From Pelodera strongyloides (taxonomy: Eukaryota > Nematoda > Chromadorea > Rhabditida > Rhabditidae), in the NCBI GenBank assembly GCA_036852015.1, contig JAANDG010000139.1:217013-281012 (forward strand): DNA of 64,000 nucleotides, read 5' to 3'. Positions within the stretch are counted from its first letter, which is position 1; the number at the start of each line of letters is the position of its first letter. Positions 44,615-55,071 of this stretch are shown in pieces. The notes under the pieces were generated by a model that was given only the letters and a program-made list of their open reading frames with translations, did no database searches and was not told the DNA's origin. The position numbers and the translations under genes are program-made.

Positions 44615-44761
44615 ATCTGGCCACCTCCACCTCCATCCGTCGCCCTTGGATGGTTGTGTGTTCGTGAGACGCACCACTGCGATCTGCGGGTCCTCGTTCA
44701 TGTCGTCGTCAGGTTCAATACAATGTAACCGCCTTCCCTTCACCTACGGAGTTGTATTGAG
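44615..44761 (+). pseudogene. Exon cassette E, copy 1
   Basis: Acceptor CAATTGTAG, ends TACGGAGTTGTATTGAG before GTATGT. Aligns with 46322-46462 and 48383-48812 at both ends; upstream part frame-shifted relative to copy 2. Confidence 0.45.
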
Positions 44762-44996
44762 GTATGTATTCCGCCGCCCGCCAAGCAGAAAATTCGTAGT
44801 GTAGTATGTAGCATCTTGCATTTATCACCATTTTCTCTGTTTTAAAGCGAATATGTAGGAACTCAAAATGCGCGAAACTAGAGTTTCCACCCACACCAGA
44901 CGTGAACCTAAATACTTTTAACTGGGTAACTTTAGACAACTTTCGTTATTGTTTCCTTGATGGAGAACACGCATTCTATTAATACAGCAATGCTGC

Positions 44997-45451
44997 TTAA
45001 AGGGACAGGCTCACGAGAAGAAGTTTCTCTCAATTTACTTGCACAGAATGTCCGGAACCTCAGAAATATTACTGAGAAAACCGCATTTATTTGCTCTAGA
45101 ATTCGCGCAGATATTCTGTGCTAAACAGTTCGGCCAGGTACCGTAGTCAGCAATACAAAATTCGATTTTACTGCTATATCCGTTCAATTGCATTCTTTTT
45201 CAACATTATAATGTTCAAACGAATAGAGCTCATTCCTACGATTATAAAGAGGCGTTTTCAATACAGGAATCCCCTAAAAGCGCAAAAATTGGTTCTGTCA
45301 ACGGTACCTGGCCGAACTGTTTGCCGGGGAATAACTCTGTGAGTTCTAGGGTTCAAGCAATGCGGCTTTCACAGTGATATTTCTGAAATTGCGGACATTC
45401 TGATTCTGTGCAAGTAAATTGAGGAAAACTTTGGTGAGCCTCTCCCTTTAA
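44997..45451. mobile_element. MITE family B (TTAAAGGGACAGGCTCA ends), copy 1
   Basis: 455 bp. Left end TTAAAGGGACAGGCTCACGA; right end GGTGAGCCTCTCCCTTTAA. Long arms include AATTTACTTGCACAGAATGT and its complement near 45405. A second copy is at 46940-47391. Confidence 0.85.
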
Positions 45452-45571
45452 CTTCAACAAGGGCCTACATATTCCCTTTAAAAAGAAACACCTTGTCTGA
45501 GATCCTCTCTCGTTAATTGGGGGTTGCAAGTATGCAGAAACATGTTCGTGAATATTTTTTTATTTTTCGTA

Positions 45572-45742
45572 TTAAAGCAAAATGCCAGCCTCTTTGGAAA
45601 ATTTGCATATGATAAGCAAATCCTATGTATCCTATGCTAATTTTGCGCGAGTGTCGCGGACGATCGTACAAAATTAGCATAGGATACATAGGATTTGCTT
45701 ATCATATGCAAATTTTCCAAAGGGGCTAGCATTTCGCTTTAA
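45572..45742. mobile_element. Perfect-hairpin MITE, family C, copy 1
   Basis: 171 bp; arms of about 70 bp (GCCAGCCTCTTTGGAAAATT, then TGCATATGATAAGCAAATCC) with a short central loop. Same length and almost the same sequence as 56602-56772. Confidence 0.95.
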
Positions 45743-45868
45743 TTGTGATGCAGTGTTCATGCAAAAATGCGGTAGAATTAACAAAAAATACGGGAATAAT
45801 TTATTCTAATGCTGACTTTGTTTTACTTGCAAACTGGCTAATAGGCTAATTTGTATTACTTCACGTAG

Positions 45869-46020
45869 GTTTCGCTCGCGGACTTCGACTTCCTTCAACT
45901 TTGGGCCTTTCGCCTTTGGAACTGCTGCTCTGTCCCGGGTTCTGGCGACTAGCTAGTTGGATGTCACCTTCTTCTGAAACGATGCCGCTCCTCTTTTCTC
46001 TACGTTCTGCTAGGATTTGG
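45869..46020 (+). pseudogene. Exon cassette C, copy 2
   Basis: Acceptor TCACGTAG, donor GTATGT. Begins VSLADFDFLQLWAFRLW and ends FLYVLLG, with TAG in the middle. See copy 1 at 43994. Confidence 0.5.
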
Positions 46021-46130
46021 GTATGTTTTATTTATTACCGCATACGCTCCTGCGCTTCTGTCCTCTCTGTGGACTACTATATCTGCTTTGTTTGTTACTT
46101 GGTTAACCAAACGGCTTCCTTCTTACATAG

Positions 46131-46511
46131 GTTCGCTCTGAAGATGTTATGTTCATTCGAGGACACCGGAAAGATTTTACCCTTACAGTTACTTGTTTTA
46201 GACCTTTTGTCTCTCGGATGACATCGGATGTGGTTGACGGGTTTAATCGAATTAAGTACTTTGTATTTAGAGTACATTTAGGCGTGTTTGTTTGTACACT
46301 TTCTCAATTTTCAAATTTTAGATCCGACCCGAACCCTATGCAGCTGCAGCTTGTCGAAGGCCTGGTCGCCGTCACCCTGGTCATTAGGATAAGTCGAATG
46401 TTTTCGGTGGCCACCTTTACCGTTGTCACCGTACCCGCCTGCATCTACACAGTTGTAGTGAGGTATGTTTTTTCGCGGCATCTGCGTGGAAACAGCAAGT
46501 TCGTAGTCTAG
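46131..46511 (+). CDS. Longest open frame of the cassette array
   Basis: Open for 126 codons from the acceptor TTACATAG to TAG, reading VRSEDVMFIRGHRKDFTLTV at the start. It passes without stop through an internal acceptor (46321) into cassette E copy 2 (46322-46462), which reads PMQLQLVEGLVAVTLVIRIS and ends YTVVVR before a GTATGT donor. Either an intron-retained reading frame or two exons whose intron is open by chance. Function unknown. Confidence 0.35.
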   Translation, partial: VRSEDVMFIRGHRKDFTLTVTCFRPFVSRMTSDVVDGFNRIKYFVFRVHLGVFVCTLSQFSNFRSDPNPMQLQLVEGLVAVTLVIRISRMFSVATFTVVTVPACIYTVVVRYVFSRHLRGNSKFVV

Positions 46512-46721
46512 CGTCTATTCTCTCTATTGTCTATGTTTTTGTTTGAAACGCCTTGGTCCTAGTTCCTCTCAGTTTTTGATTTTTATAGTGGGGTAGTGTT
46601 ATTCAATTGGTGGGGTAGTCATATTCAATGGTGGGGTAGAGATGAGCTTTATCGGCGATGACGACTCCCTCTCACACATTTCTGTCTACCTCCCGAAGGG
46701 CGTCCTTGTGGCCTTCGAGTA

Positions 46722-46893
46722 TCTTAAAGCGAAATACTGGTCGGTTTTTGAAACGCATCAGGTGCACCCGCATTCTTATGCAGCGTATGCAAATGAACAT
46801 AAATTGGAATAAAACATCGAGTAAATTGCATAAATACGTAAGGACTCAGTTGTCCACGATGCGTTTCAAAAACCGGCGGTATTTCGCTTTAAA
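46722..46893. mobile_element. Palindromic MITE, family A (well preserved)
   Basis: 172 bp. Left end CTTAAAGCGAAATACTGGTC then GGTTTTTGAAACGCATCA; right end GATGCGTTTCAAAAACCGGC then GGTATTTCGCTTTAAAG. TATGCAAATGAAC near the centre of the left arm. One of the best copies for a family consensus. Confidence 0.9.
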
Positions 46894-46939
46894 GCGTGTA
46901 ACCTAGTAACCTTTTTGCCGTTTCAAGTTTTGTATGTGT

Positions 46940-47391
46940 TGAAGGGAGAGGCCCATGAGAAAAAAGTTGTCCTTAATTTACTTACACAGGATGTCCGGGA
47001 TTTCAGAAATACTTCGGTGGAAACCGCATTTCTTTACACCTAGAGCTCGCAAAGTTATTCTCCGGCAAACTCTTCCGCCAGGTACCGTAGTCAGAATCAA
47101 TTTTTGCGCTTTTGGCCATTACAGTATTGGAAAAGCCCTGTTAATATCATAGGAATGATTTTCATTCGTTTTAACAATACTGTGAAGAGAAAGGATGAAA
47201 ATTAACGGGTATAAACCGTAAAAACGTACTGACTATGGTACCTGACCGAACAGTTTGCCGAGGAATAACTCTCTGAGTTCTAGGTGTAAAGAAAAAGAAA
47301 TGCTGTTTTCACAGAACTATTTCTAAAATTCCGGACATCCTGTGTAAGTTAATTAAGGAGAACTTTTTTCTCATGGGCCTCTCCCTTTAAT
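46940..47391. mobile_element. MITE family B, copy 2
   Basis: 452 bp. Left end GAAGGGAGAGGCCCATGAGA; right end TCTCATGGGCCTCTCCCTTT. Shares AATTTACTTACACAGGATGT, CCAGGTACCGTAGTCAG and GCCGAGGAATAACTCTCTGA with copy 1. Confidence 0.85.
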
Positions 47392-47580
47392 CCCTAGATA
47401 CTCTCGGTTGCACCGATGAAGTTGTGTTTGTGAAATGTGCTGCAAGTACAAGTTTTGCACGCTTTCTCATTCAAATTTTGAAGGATGTGCCCTTTCGAAG
47501 TCCTGTTCTGTATTTAGTGGTGGATTACGGTACAATGTTTTATGGTGAAACGCCTAGATCTCGTTATTCTTTTCTTCCAG

Positions 47581-47727
47581 CCTTCTTAGGTTCTGATTTT
47601 AAGAACTTCGTGCTCTCCTCTCACTCGTGTGTATCTGCTTCCGAAGCGAAGAACGTTCTCATCGCCCTCTCTAGATGGCTGGTTGAAGTCATAGGGGTTG
47701 GACTGGAGAGGAGCCTGCATTGATACG
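47581..47727 (+). pseudogene. Exon cassette D, copy 2
   Basis: Acceptor CTTCTTCCAG, donor GTACGT. One frame is open for 47 codons to TGA just before the donor (FLGSDFKNFVLSSHSCVSAS, EAKNVLIALSRWLVEV). The upstream intron end (TTTTATGGTGAAACGCC) resembles 48980 (TTTGATGGGGAAACCAG). Confidence 0.4.
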
Positions 47728-48382
47728 GTACGTAACAATGTATCTAGTCTTCTCTTTACATATTTTTTTGTTATTCTGTTATTCACTTGACACATATTCC
47801 GGCTATTGGGGTTTCCATGTTTGCGAACCGCACGAGTGAAAATGACAAATGGAAATGGCTGTCCATGTTCGGGCCAAGATGTAAGTGGCATGGCCCCGCA
47901 GTCATTTTAAATGCCAAAATTCTGCATCCATGCTAAATGAAACTGGCGCTATGCAACTTTCAGTTAGTAAGGATCTTGTTCAAAGTGCAGGGTCTCATAC
48001 ACTTTCGCTGAAGGTCTATGTTAAGTCCGTTATTCGTTATTCGCAATTGACGACATGCATGTAAAATGTCTTGAACATGGGCTGGGCCCGGAAAGCATTA
48101 CAACTTGTGTGTAATTTGGCGAAACATATGTTATCAATACCGACCTCTCCGGATAGGTTTATCTCCGGAACCGGAACCAATTTGTAAATGTGAAGAAGCA
48201 CCGCGTTTTTAGCCCCATGTTCCCTGACGGAGAGGGAGAGCGATTTTCCATTTTCACTCGTTCGATTTGTGAACATGGAAACCCCATATTTGAATCGAGA
48301 GAGTTGTGCAATGTGAAATGAGAACGGCGAACCTTAAATCACGCGCTCTTCTTTCTTCACTTTCCTAATCTTCTAAGTTTAG

Positions 48383-48812
48383 GCCCGTCCCCCGTCCCTG
48401 ATGAAGTTTGTCGACGGCCTGCTTATCAAGCCGCGTTGGAGTTGGGAAAAAGTTGGTGGAATTCCGGAATTCCACCGTTCGAGATGGACGCGGAAACGTG
48501 CGAGGACCAGCAAAAATACCGTAGTGGAATCGTTGCGGGATTATATTTTTGACAACTGCAAGAACCAAAAATGACGCTTGACCCCGACGGTTGGGGCTAA
48601 ATAACGGAAAAACATTTATGTTTCCGGTTTCCCATCTCGAACGGTGGAATTCCGGAATTCCACAACTTTTTCTCAACTCGAACGCGGCTTTAGTATAGTA
48701 CCGAAATGTTTGTCATGGAATCTACCTATCCCGTCTGCCTTGTTTAGGTCGCCACTCTCAACTTCACCGCCAAAGTCTGCGGCTTCACGCTTTACAACGT
48801 TGTATTTAGTAG
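48383..48812 (+). pseudogene. Exon cassette E, copy 3, split by a MITE
   Basis: Begins after TAAGTTTAG with ARPPSLMKFVDGLLI, matching PMQLQLVEGLV of copy 2. It is interrupted at 48428 by a 263-bp palindrome, resumes after 48690, and ends VATLNFTAKVCGFTLYNVVF before a GTATGT donor. Direct evidence of decay. Confidence 0.6.
48428..48690. mobile_element. MITE inserted in an exon-like block
   Basis: Left arm AAGCCGCGTTGGAGTTGGGA; right arm TCTCAACTCGAACGCGGCTT. Both arms include the self-complementary GGTGGAATTCCGGAATTCCA. 263 bp, no open frame. Confidence 0.9.
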
Positions 48813-49058
48813 GTATGTGTTATTCTTTAGTTCACTAGAACTAGACACATCTGTCAGCTATTGGGGTAATGGATTTTGCACTTCGCACTTTCACATTTTT
48901 TACGAGCTTTGTATTGTATTTATTTCCACGCCGTCTAGACAGTAAATTGAGTAAATAAATTAGAGTCGGTTAGTGGGTTCTATGTTTGATGGGGAAACCA
49001 GAAAGCGGTTCCTGTCCCGTGTTCCTTATTTTGTCTTTTCTGAACTTTCTTCTTTTAG

Positions 49059-49203
49059 GAACGTCAGCTTCAAGGTTCTATTCGATGTTCATGGGGATGT
49101 CATTCAATCCTTCATCCGCCTTCGTCTCACTCCTCCCCCAGCTGACTGCCTACAGTACGCAGTACGCTTGAGAAAAGGTGATTACTTAAGTGTACGCCAC
49201 TGA
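49059..49203 (+). pseudogene. Exon-like block with VHGDVIQSFIRLRL
   Basis: Acceptor TTCTTTTAG. One frame encodes NVSFKVLFDVHGDVIQSFIR then LRLTPPPADCLQYAV and runs to TGA at 49201. Similar to the 51248 block (RNV ... FIDAHGDTLLIKILV). Confidence 0.4.
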
Positions 49204-49333
49204 GAAACGCCACTGCCTCGCAAACGCCTAACCGTTTTACGAGTTTTGCCGCGGAGCATTGTCAATGTCAAGGCGAAAGCTCGGCAAATCGCTCCCTAGC
49301 GCTTTTTACGTGAATAAGCCTTGTAATACATAA

Positions 49334-49418
49334 GCACATGATAGGAATTGAACCGTGACCACCCATATGTAGTCAGCGCATTATTGTTAGAACACTGGGC
49401 CATAACGCACTTCGGCAC
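49334..49418 (-). pseudogene. tRNA-like sequence, minus strand
   Basis: Read on the minus strand: TATGGCCCAGTGTTCTAACA (D-arm-like), then TCACGGTTCAATTCCTATCA (T-arm-like with broken stem). No usable anticodon loop. Confidence 0.3.
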
Positions 49419-49799
49419 TTGTGAAGATAGGACGGAAAGACGGAGAAGTCTCTCCGCTGGAAGTCACCCTGCATCTCCTAGGCGTTGTCCTTGACATTAT
49501 TGAGGCAAATGATACTCGGCTTTTTCTAGGCAAAACCTCGGCGTTTGTGAGGCAGCATTTTTAGTGGCAGGCGTTAGTGACAAACCAACGTACCTCATGA
49601 TGTTGTGTATATTTTAAAGTATCTATGCGCTGTTTTAGAATATAGTTGTGCATTCCAATCCAGAGTACTCCATGCAGACCTCTTTGTCATTTACAAGCTC
49701 ACATCTAGAATTTTAAACTTCGTTTTGGGTATCTGATTGAAATTGCTCCTTAGTTCTTGCACACTGATTGTTTTACCTTAAACCCGTGAACTTTTTCAG

Positions 49800-49986
49800 G
49801 ATACCCTGGGATACTTACAAATGGTCAGCTCGAGACGCTCAACTCCACTGGGAAACTGCGCTCTGCGTTTCCACAGATTTGAGGTTTATGTCGAATCCCA
49901 TAGGTTGCGTTTCGTACTCTGCGTTTCCACAGATTTGAGGTTTATTTCGAATCCCATAGGTTACCGTAGTGTAGTGCTTGAATAAA
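49800..49986 (+). pseudogene. Exon-like block with internal 56-bp duplication
   Basis: Acceptor CTTTTTCAG, open for 61 codons to TAA. Positions 49861-49906 and 49917-49962 are near-identical copies (CTCTGCGTTTCCACAGATTT ...). Because 56 is not a multiple of three, the second copy is read in another frame. Confidence 0.35.
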
Positions 49987-50516
49987 TCTAATCTAGTATC
50001 ACATAGTAGATCCGAACGCCGCATGGGGCGGCGTTCCATTATCGAAATAAGATTGCATGCACAGTGATATGTAGTGTTTGACAAAGCGTTGGACCGCGCA
50101 CGACGGCGATAGGGCGTATGTACGATTCCAGCCCATTCTTGAAGTTTTGCATCCTACATTTCGATGTAGCGTTTCGCGCATAATTTTCTACTTGACTACG
50201 TTCCCGGATGGGAACTCGCAGACGCGCGTAGGTAGCTGCTTTCCGGTCTTTTGTGGACGCTGCCGTAGTTTTCCGGGTTCCACGCAGTTCCGCGGGTATG
50301 CGTGTGGTTGTTAGACGTTAGAGAATGGAATAATTGATGATAATATCCGAGTGAATCGAGCTCATCTAGTTTGCGTATTGCACTTTGTGCGTAACGTCAC
50401 GGTACAACCAACGAAACTAATTTAGTTCCTTTATTTAACAAGATTACTCTCATTTTATGGGTTTATCTTACGTCTCCTTACATGTTAGATTGTGTTGTTA
50501 AATGTGAATTTTTCAG

Positions 50517-50653
50517 GGTGTTCATTTCCGTGTTTGGTGTACGCCTCCCCTGTGGACTTTGGAAATATTGGAAATGGACGAACTATGTACCGTGCTCAAA
50601 TTGATGTGAAGCGGGCTTTTTATTTGCATGAGTATTTTAGTTGCTATGAATGA
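50517..50653 (+). pseudogene. Exon-like block, unrecognised
   Basis: Acceptor ATTTTTCAG, open for 44 codons to TGA, encoding CSFPCLVYASPVDFGNIGNG then RTMYRAQIDVKRAFYL. Sequence is protein-like; no copy found in this window. Confidence 0.35.
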
Positions 50654-51013
50654 TGTGAATACTAACGCTATCGGTTGACTTATCGTTTGTACGTTAAACG
50701 TTAGCACGTGCTTGGTAAACTAGTTGCATTGTGAGCTTGATTTAAGGTTTATGGTTTTTATAGTTTTCTGTGATGATCTTTGTGTTGCGCTTTGTTGTGA
50801 TAAGACCTATGTTGTATATCTTAAGTAATTGTTTTCTTATTTCTGATTCTGATGTTCCGTTTTGAGCCCGTATGCGTGCTTGCTCTCGTGCCTAACTAAT
50901 ATTACATTATATTTCGCCCGTCAAAATCACTGATTATATGATTGTGACACGAGATATTTATTGTTTTTCAGTGGCAGAAGAAACCTTTAAATGTCCGAAC
51001 ATGGATGGGAAAC

Positions 51014-51178
51014 CAAAAACCCCGATCAAGTCCCTCAAAAAATCGGGGTTTTTCGGAAAATAATCGGGGCGAAATCCGGCCGTGTTCCCGATGAAGCCCC
51101 GATTATTTGTGATCTGGGCGAAATCTGGACGTGATCGGGTTTTTTGAAAGAGTCGGGGGCGAAATCGGGGTTTTCACT
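51014..51178. mobile_element. Hairpin element of GAAATCGGGG words
   Basis: AAAACCCCGATCAAG ... AATCGGGGTTTT arms with repeated CGGGGCGAAATC units inside. Lies 70 bp upstream of the 51248 block. Confidence 0.65.
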
Positions 51179-51247
51179 TTCCTGTGTATGCGCGGATCCC
51201 CGCCTCTGTTCTCGTTTGCATCTTATTTACGAGTCTATCTTTTCTAG

Positions 51248-51411
51248 GCAAGTTGCGAAACGTCTTATGTTGCATTCCTATGTGTTATATGCAGTGTGAA
51301 TTGACAAAATACGTTTCTGCTCGAACATTTATTGATGCACACGGGGATACTTTGCTCATCAAAATATTGGTGACGGAAGTCCTTCTGAAATTGATCCACA
51401 AACTTCTCTAG
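51248..51411 (+). pseudogene. Exon-like block with AHGDTLLIKILV, terminal type
   Basis: Acceptor ATCTTTTCTAG, then 54 residues to TAG, KLRNVLCCIPMCYMQCEL ... FIDAHGDTLLIKILV. Last recognisable member of the cassette array. Confidence 0.4.
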
Positions 51412-51470
51412 AAGGAACTGGTCAGCTGAAAAGAAAAAAATATACTTATCAGAAAAAATAGGAAAAAGGT

Positions 51471-51633
51471 AAAGCGGTATAACAGCCGATTTTTCAATTG
51501 TATGTTGGACAACTGCATTCCTAAACTGTGGGTCGAATTTGGGACGTACTCATTTTCATATAGTCTATGAGTCTATGGGAATGCAGTACCACCTCAACAT
51601 GTGTTGCAAAAAGCGGATGTTATGCCGCTTTAA
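51471..51633. mobile_element. Palindromic MITE, family A
   Basis: Left end GTAAAGCGGTATAACAGCCG; right end AAAAAGCGGATGTTATGCCG then CTTTAAA. Paired CTGCATTCC / GGAATGCAG inside. Confidence 0.8.
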
Positions 51634-52254
51634 AATTTAGTAACATTGTCACGTGGCCAACGGTACTTGGACTAACAATAAGAACTCTCATTGTCAGTCA
51701 AGAGAAACTACTGATGGTTACCCTATCAGTCACCTTCCGGATAATCATTAACAACAGTACTTCGGGAATTGATCGAACCAAAGAGCGTTACCGTATGACC
51801 AAACATTAATTACCGCATGGTCGATCAATAATTACCGTATGATTGCTAATTAGCCAACAATTACCGTACCTCAGTGACGACCTGTTCAATCAATAAATCC
51901 GAAGGTCGTGTTGAATGTGGTTGATTGTGAACGCATTTAATCCTTCTATTGTAACGACAACGTAGACACGTATAGAGACAGAAGAAGCAGATCACTGAAG
52001 TAAATTATATAACAAATAATCAATAATTTCCACCAATAATCAATAATACATCTCACGATTTGTCATCCGGAACTCGTCGCCTAACCTCTGCGGAACAACT
52101 TATAATCTTTGCTTTGAAATCATCTACTGAAACACCCTTGAACAAAGTAGCACGCTTTTGTAGCGAAAGATTTTGAAAGGCTTGAAATACTGTGCGTTCT
52201 AGCAAACTAGCAAACCGAATGCGCGTGTGTAAAGTTAAAGTGTCGCCGACTTGT

Positions 52255-52590
52255 AAAAGCGAACTAACAGCCAGTTTTTGAAACGTATTTGGGGAATGTA
52301 CATTCACAAATTTTGGTTGGAAATTAATACAATCAGTCTACTAATCACGCAGTAGTCGTGTAATAATTAGCATACACTATGTCCGAATACAGGGTCTGTC
52401 ATACGTTTCAAAACTGGCCACCACCCGGTTTGAAACGCATCCTGGACAACTGCATTCTTATGTATTTATGCGAAGTGGGGTCTAATTGGGGGTCTATTTT
52501 TTATGCTAAGTATGCTCATTCGCATATGACGCATAAGAATATTGGTGTACTCGCTGCGTTTCAAAAACCGGCCCTTATTTCGCTTTAAAA
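52255..52590. mobile_element. Two abutting family A MITEs
   Basis: First: AAAAGCGAACTAACAGCCAG to TACGTTTCAAAACTGGCC (52255-52422). Second follows immediately: CCCGGTTTGAAACGCATCCT to GCGTTTCAAAAACCGGCCCT then ATTTCGCTTTAAA (52427-52590). Confidence 0.75.
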
Positions 52591-52858
52591 TAAGGAAACG
52601 TACTGCCGATCACCATGGACATGGACAATCCGACCGCGAGCGACACCTGCAGGAGAATGTTTTCCTTCTGAAAAACAAATTCGTAGTTAGATTTACTTGT
52701 TTGATAGTTAAATAAATAACAAAAAAAATGTTTTGCCCTGTCTACGCGATGAGTTGCGCATTGTGACACGCACCTAGAATTTTGTAAAACTGCATGGTTA
52801 TCGTTTTTATGTCCTCACGTATTAAATCTTTCTCTCGGCGATGTTGAACATCAGCATA

Positions 52859-54187
52859 TGTCACGGATATACCTATCCGTTACTCTCCCATGATATACAT
52901 GCATTAATCACATATTCACCTAGTATTTAACCTTCTGTAAGATATGGTTTCCAGTATATGTGGTATCTTCACTCTCATTCTAAACTGTATAATTTACAGC
53001 CGCATACCGCACACTGTCTCCCCTACTCTGGTCCTCATGCGCGCAGCGCGCAACCGCGTCCGCGGAAAAAGATTGCAAATTTGCATTGAAAAATTCGAGA
53101 CATAGAGAAACCTCTTTTCTGCGTCACCGCCTTTCCCATTTTTAACAGCCATCTCTTTCCCGCGGACGCAGCTACGCATTTGCGCGCCTGAGAACGTAGG
53201 ATCTTATATCATCTCTCATTGTTTATCCCCGCTGACCTAGGCAGGCCATAGTTTACAAACGCCGGCCTAGGACGAGTTACATAGAATGAGTCAGTGGCTT
53301 ATCTATAGAGCGCACCCCGCACCACGAAAAAAAAACATATTGGCTATTTTGTGTGTTAATTATATTATCTACACAACATCATTGTATCCGATGCCAAGGT
53401 GAGGCATCAGGATATAATACTTCAACCACGTGTAAGGTATCAGTGTCTGTGTGTGCATATTGTAAACTATCCACATAAACATCTAGCACACACAGCCTCT
53501 GTCCCTTGCTCTCTCTCTAGCACGAGCTGGGCTCATATTACACCGAGCTCTCTTCGAACAGTTAGTGTTGCCCGTGCACCAATATTAACCGGTGCTTGTC
53601 AGATAAATGATTGGCAAATATATTGTATTCGATTCCACATAATATTGCATACTACATGACATATACGACAGCATTTATTCTATAATTCGAGTGGCTAGCG
53701 ACCCTCGTCTTATACACGTTATTATGATATAATTATTTACATTTTTATTCCCTTTATTTCTGTCTCATATTTCCAATCAATCAATCACCCCCTTTTGGGT
53801 GTCACTTCATACCGAATCCCGCGCACTGTACATCACAGTGCTTCTCCCCCATGGACATGGCGGCCATGGCCCACTGTCTTTCTATGTAGTGCCTGATCTG
53901 AGACTTTCTGACGATGATTAATTCTTATTCTTATTAACCGCTACTGCTACCTACCCCCTTTAGACCTAATTTCGTTTGTAAGATAATACACCCTATCCCG
54001 GAGTCATCCTTGACAAGTATGTTTCCTTTTTTTTAATTTGTTTGTTTAAAAATTATGACAATTTTGTGATGACTTAGTTTTCGTTGAGTTGTGTGTGTTA
54101 TTGATGTTGTTGATTTGTTCTTTGCGTTTTTACGGTTGCCTATATTTCTCTTGTTGAATTTTTTTCTTGCCCTCTTTTCGCTTATAT

Positions 54188-54223
<36 letters not shown>

Positions 54224-54351
54224 CACTTATATTTTTCTTTATTTTACTTTTCATATTTAATCACTCGTATATTCTCAATACTCCCAATATAACTTTCGTC
54301 AGGGGGGAGTGTCACGGATGTACCTATCCGTTACTCTTTCCCATGATATAA
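52859..54351 (+). mobile_element. Possible remnant of an LTR retroelement
   Basis: TGTCACGGATATACCTATCC (52859) recurs as TGTCACGGATGTACCTATCC (54310), each continuing GTTACTCT and CCCATGATATA. The second copy is preceded by a polypurine-tract-like AGGGGGGAG, as at the start of a 3' LTR, and LTRs begin TG. Similarity stops after about 42 bp and no reverse transcriptase or integrase is visible, so it is at best a decayed or non-autonomous element. Confidence 0.4.
54189..54223. repeat. Poly(T) tract
   Basis: Uninterrupted run of about 35 T. Confidence 0.95.
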
Positions 54352-54485
54352 ATGTGCGCGGTCTAATGGGCTGATCCCGGGGACTCTCAAATTATGCTGA
54401 TTGTAAGCTCTTTGTTTATTAATTTTATATATTCGACCCATTTTATATATTCGACCGCTATATACATTTACAGTTTATCACATGG

Positions 54486-54557
54486 TGCACCGTCCGGGAA
54501 TCGAACCCGGGCCGCCTGCGTAGCAGACGAGCATCCTACCACTGAACCGTCTGCCGG
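54486..54557 (-). pseudogene. tRNA-Gly-derived sequence, minus strand
   Basis: On the minus strand GGTTCAGTGGTAGGATGCTC and GGCCCGGGTTCGATTCCCGG match a nematode tRNA-Gly(GCC) closely. The anticodon position reads GCT instead of GCC, the anticodon stem has a mismatch, and the 5' acceptor strand (CGGCAGA) does not pair with the 3' strand (ACGGTGC). Probably a pseudogene or SINE head. Confidence 0.55.
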
Positions 54558-55071
54558 GCTGATTCCGGGGACTTCCAATTCTGTTGTAAGCTCTATTGTT
54601 AACTTCTTCGACTTTTACTTATTTAACTACCTTCTATATACTATTCCCATTGTTAAATAAAAGGCACTCGGGTCATCCGACTGGCCATCTGTTAATTGGC
54701 GTTTATCTGTTTTCGACAACACCAAGACTCTTTGCATACTCCACCGAACAACAGTTTATCACATCATATGCATCAACAGCATCTTTTCGCGTTGTACCGC
54801 TGCGTCATAATTTACCGACTTTCTTACAAAACACATACCTCATGTTCATATCCCCGTACAGTTTGCGGGCCTTCTTTATCATAAGGGTCCGTCAGCAGAC
54901 CAGTGTCATTCTGTGGAACAATCATTGCAAATTCCTCCGATAAATTACTCGAAAAGTCTGGAAATTGGCAGATCTATTTTAGACCATGTGAGGGATCTGA
55001 AATAATTATGTATAACTTTGCTCTGAATGTCTATTACAAGTTGAAATGCATAAAAAATATCGGATGAGCAG

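Larger units (their letters stand above)
35523..51411 (+). pseudogene. Array of duplicated, decayed exon cassettes
   Basis: About 25 exon-like blocks, each bounded by a T-rich acceptor (TTTCAG or TTTAG) and usually a GTGAGT/GTATGT/GTAAGT donor, all on the plus strand. Many are recognisable copies of each other. Pairs: 35829/36411; 35523/36108/36670; 41299/41618/41841; 43994/45869; 44314/47581; 44615/46322/48383; 49059/51248. Several copies carry in-frame stops, adjacent blocks often disagree in phase, and one is split by a MITE (48428-48690). Shared protein words include HGD(V/T) and VNxxY-type strands. I do not recognise the family. Best reading: a tandemly expanded gene or gene family now mostly pseudogene; a still-spliced non-coding or fast-evolving gene cannot be excluded. 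Confidence 0.55.
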
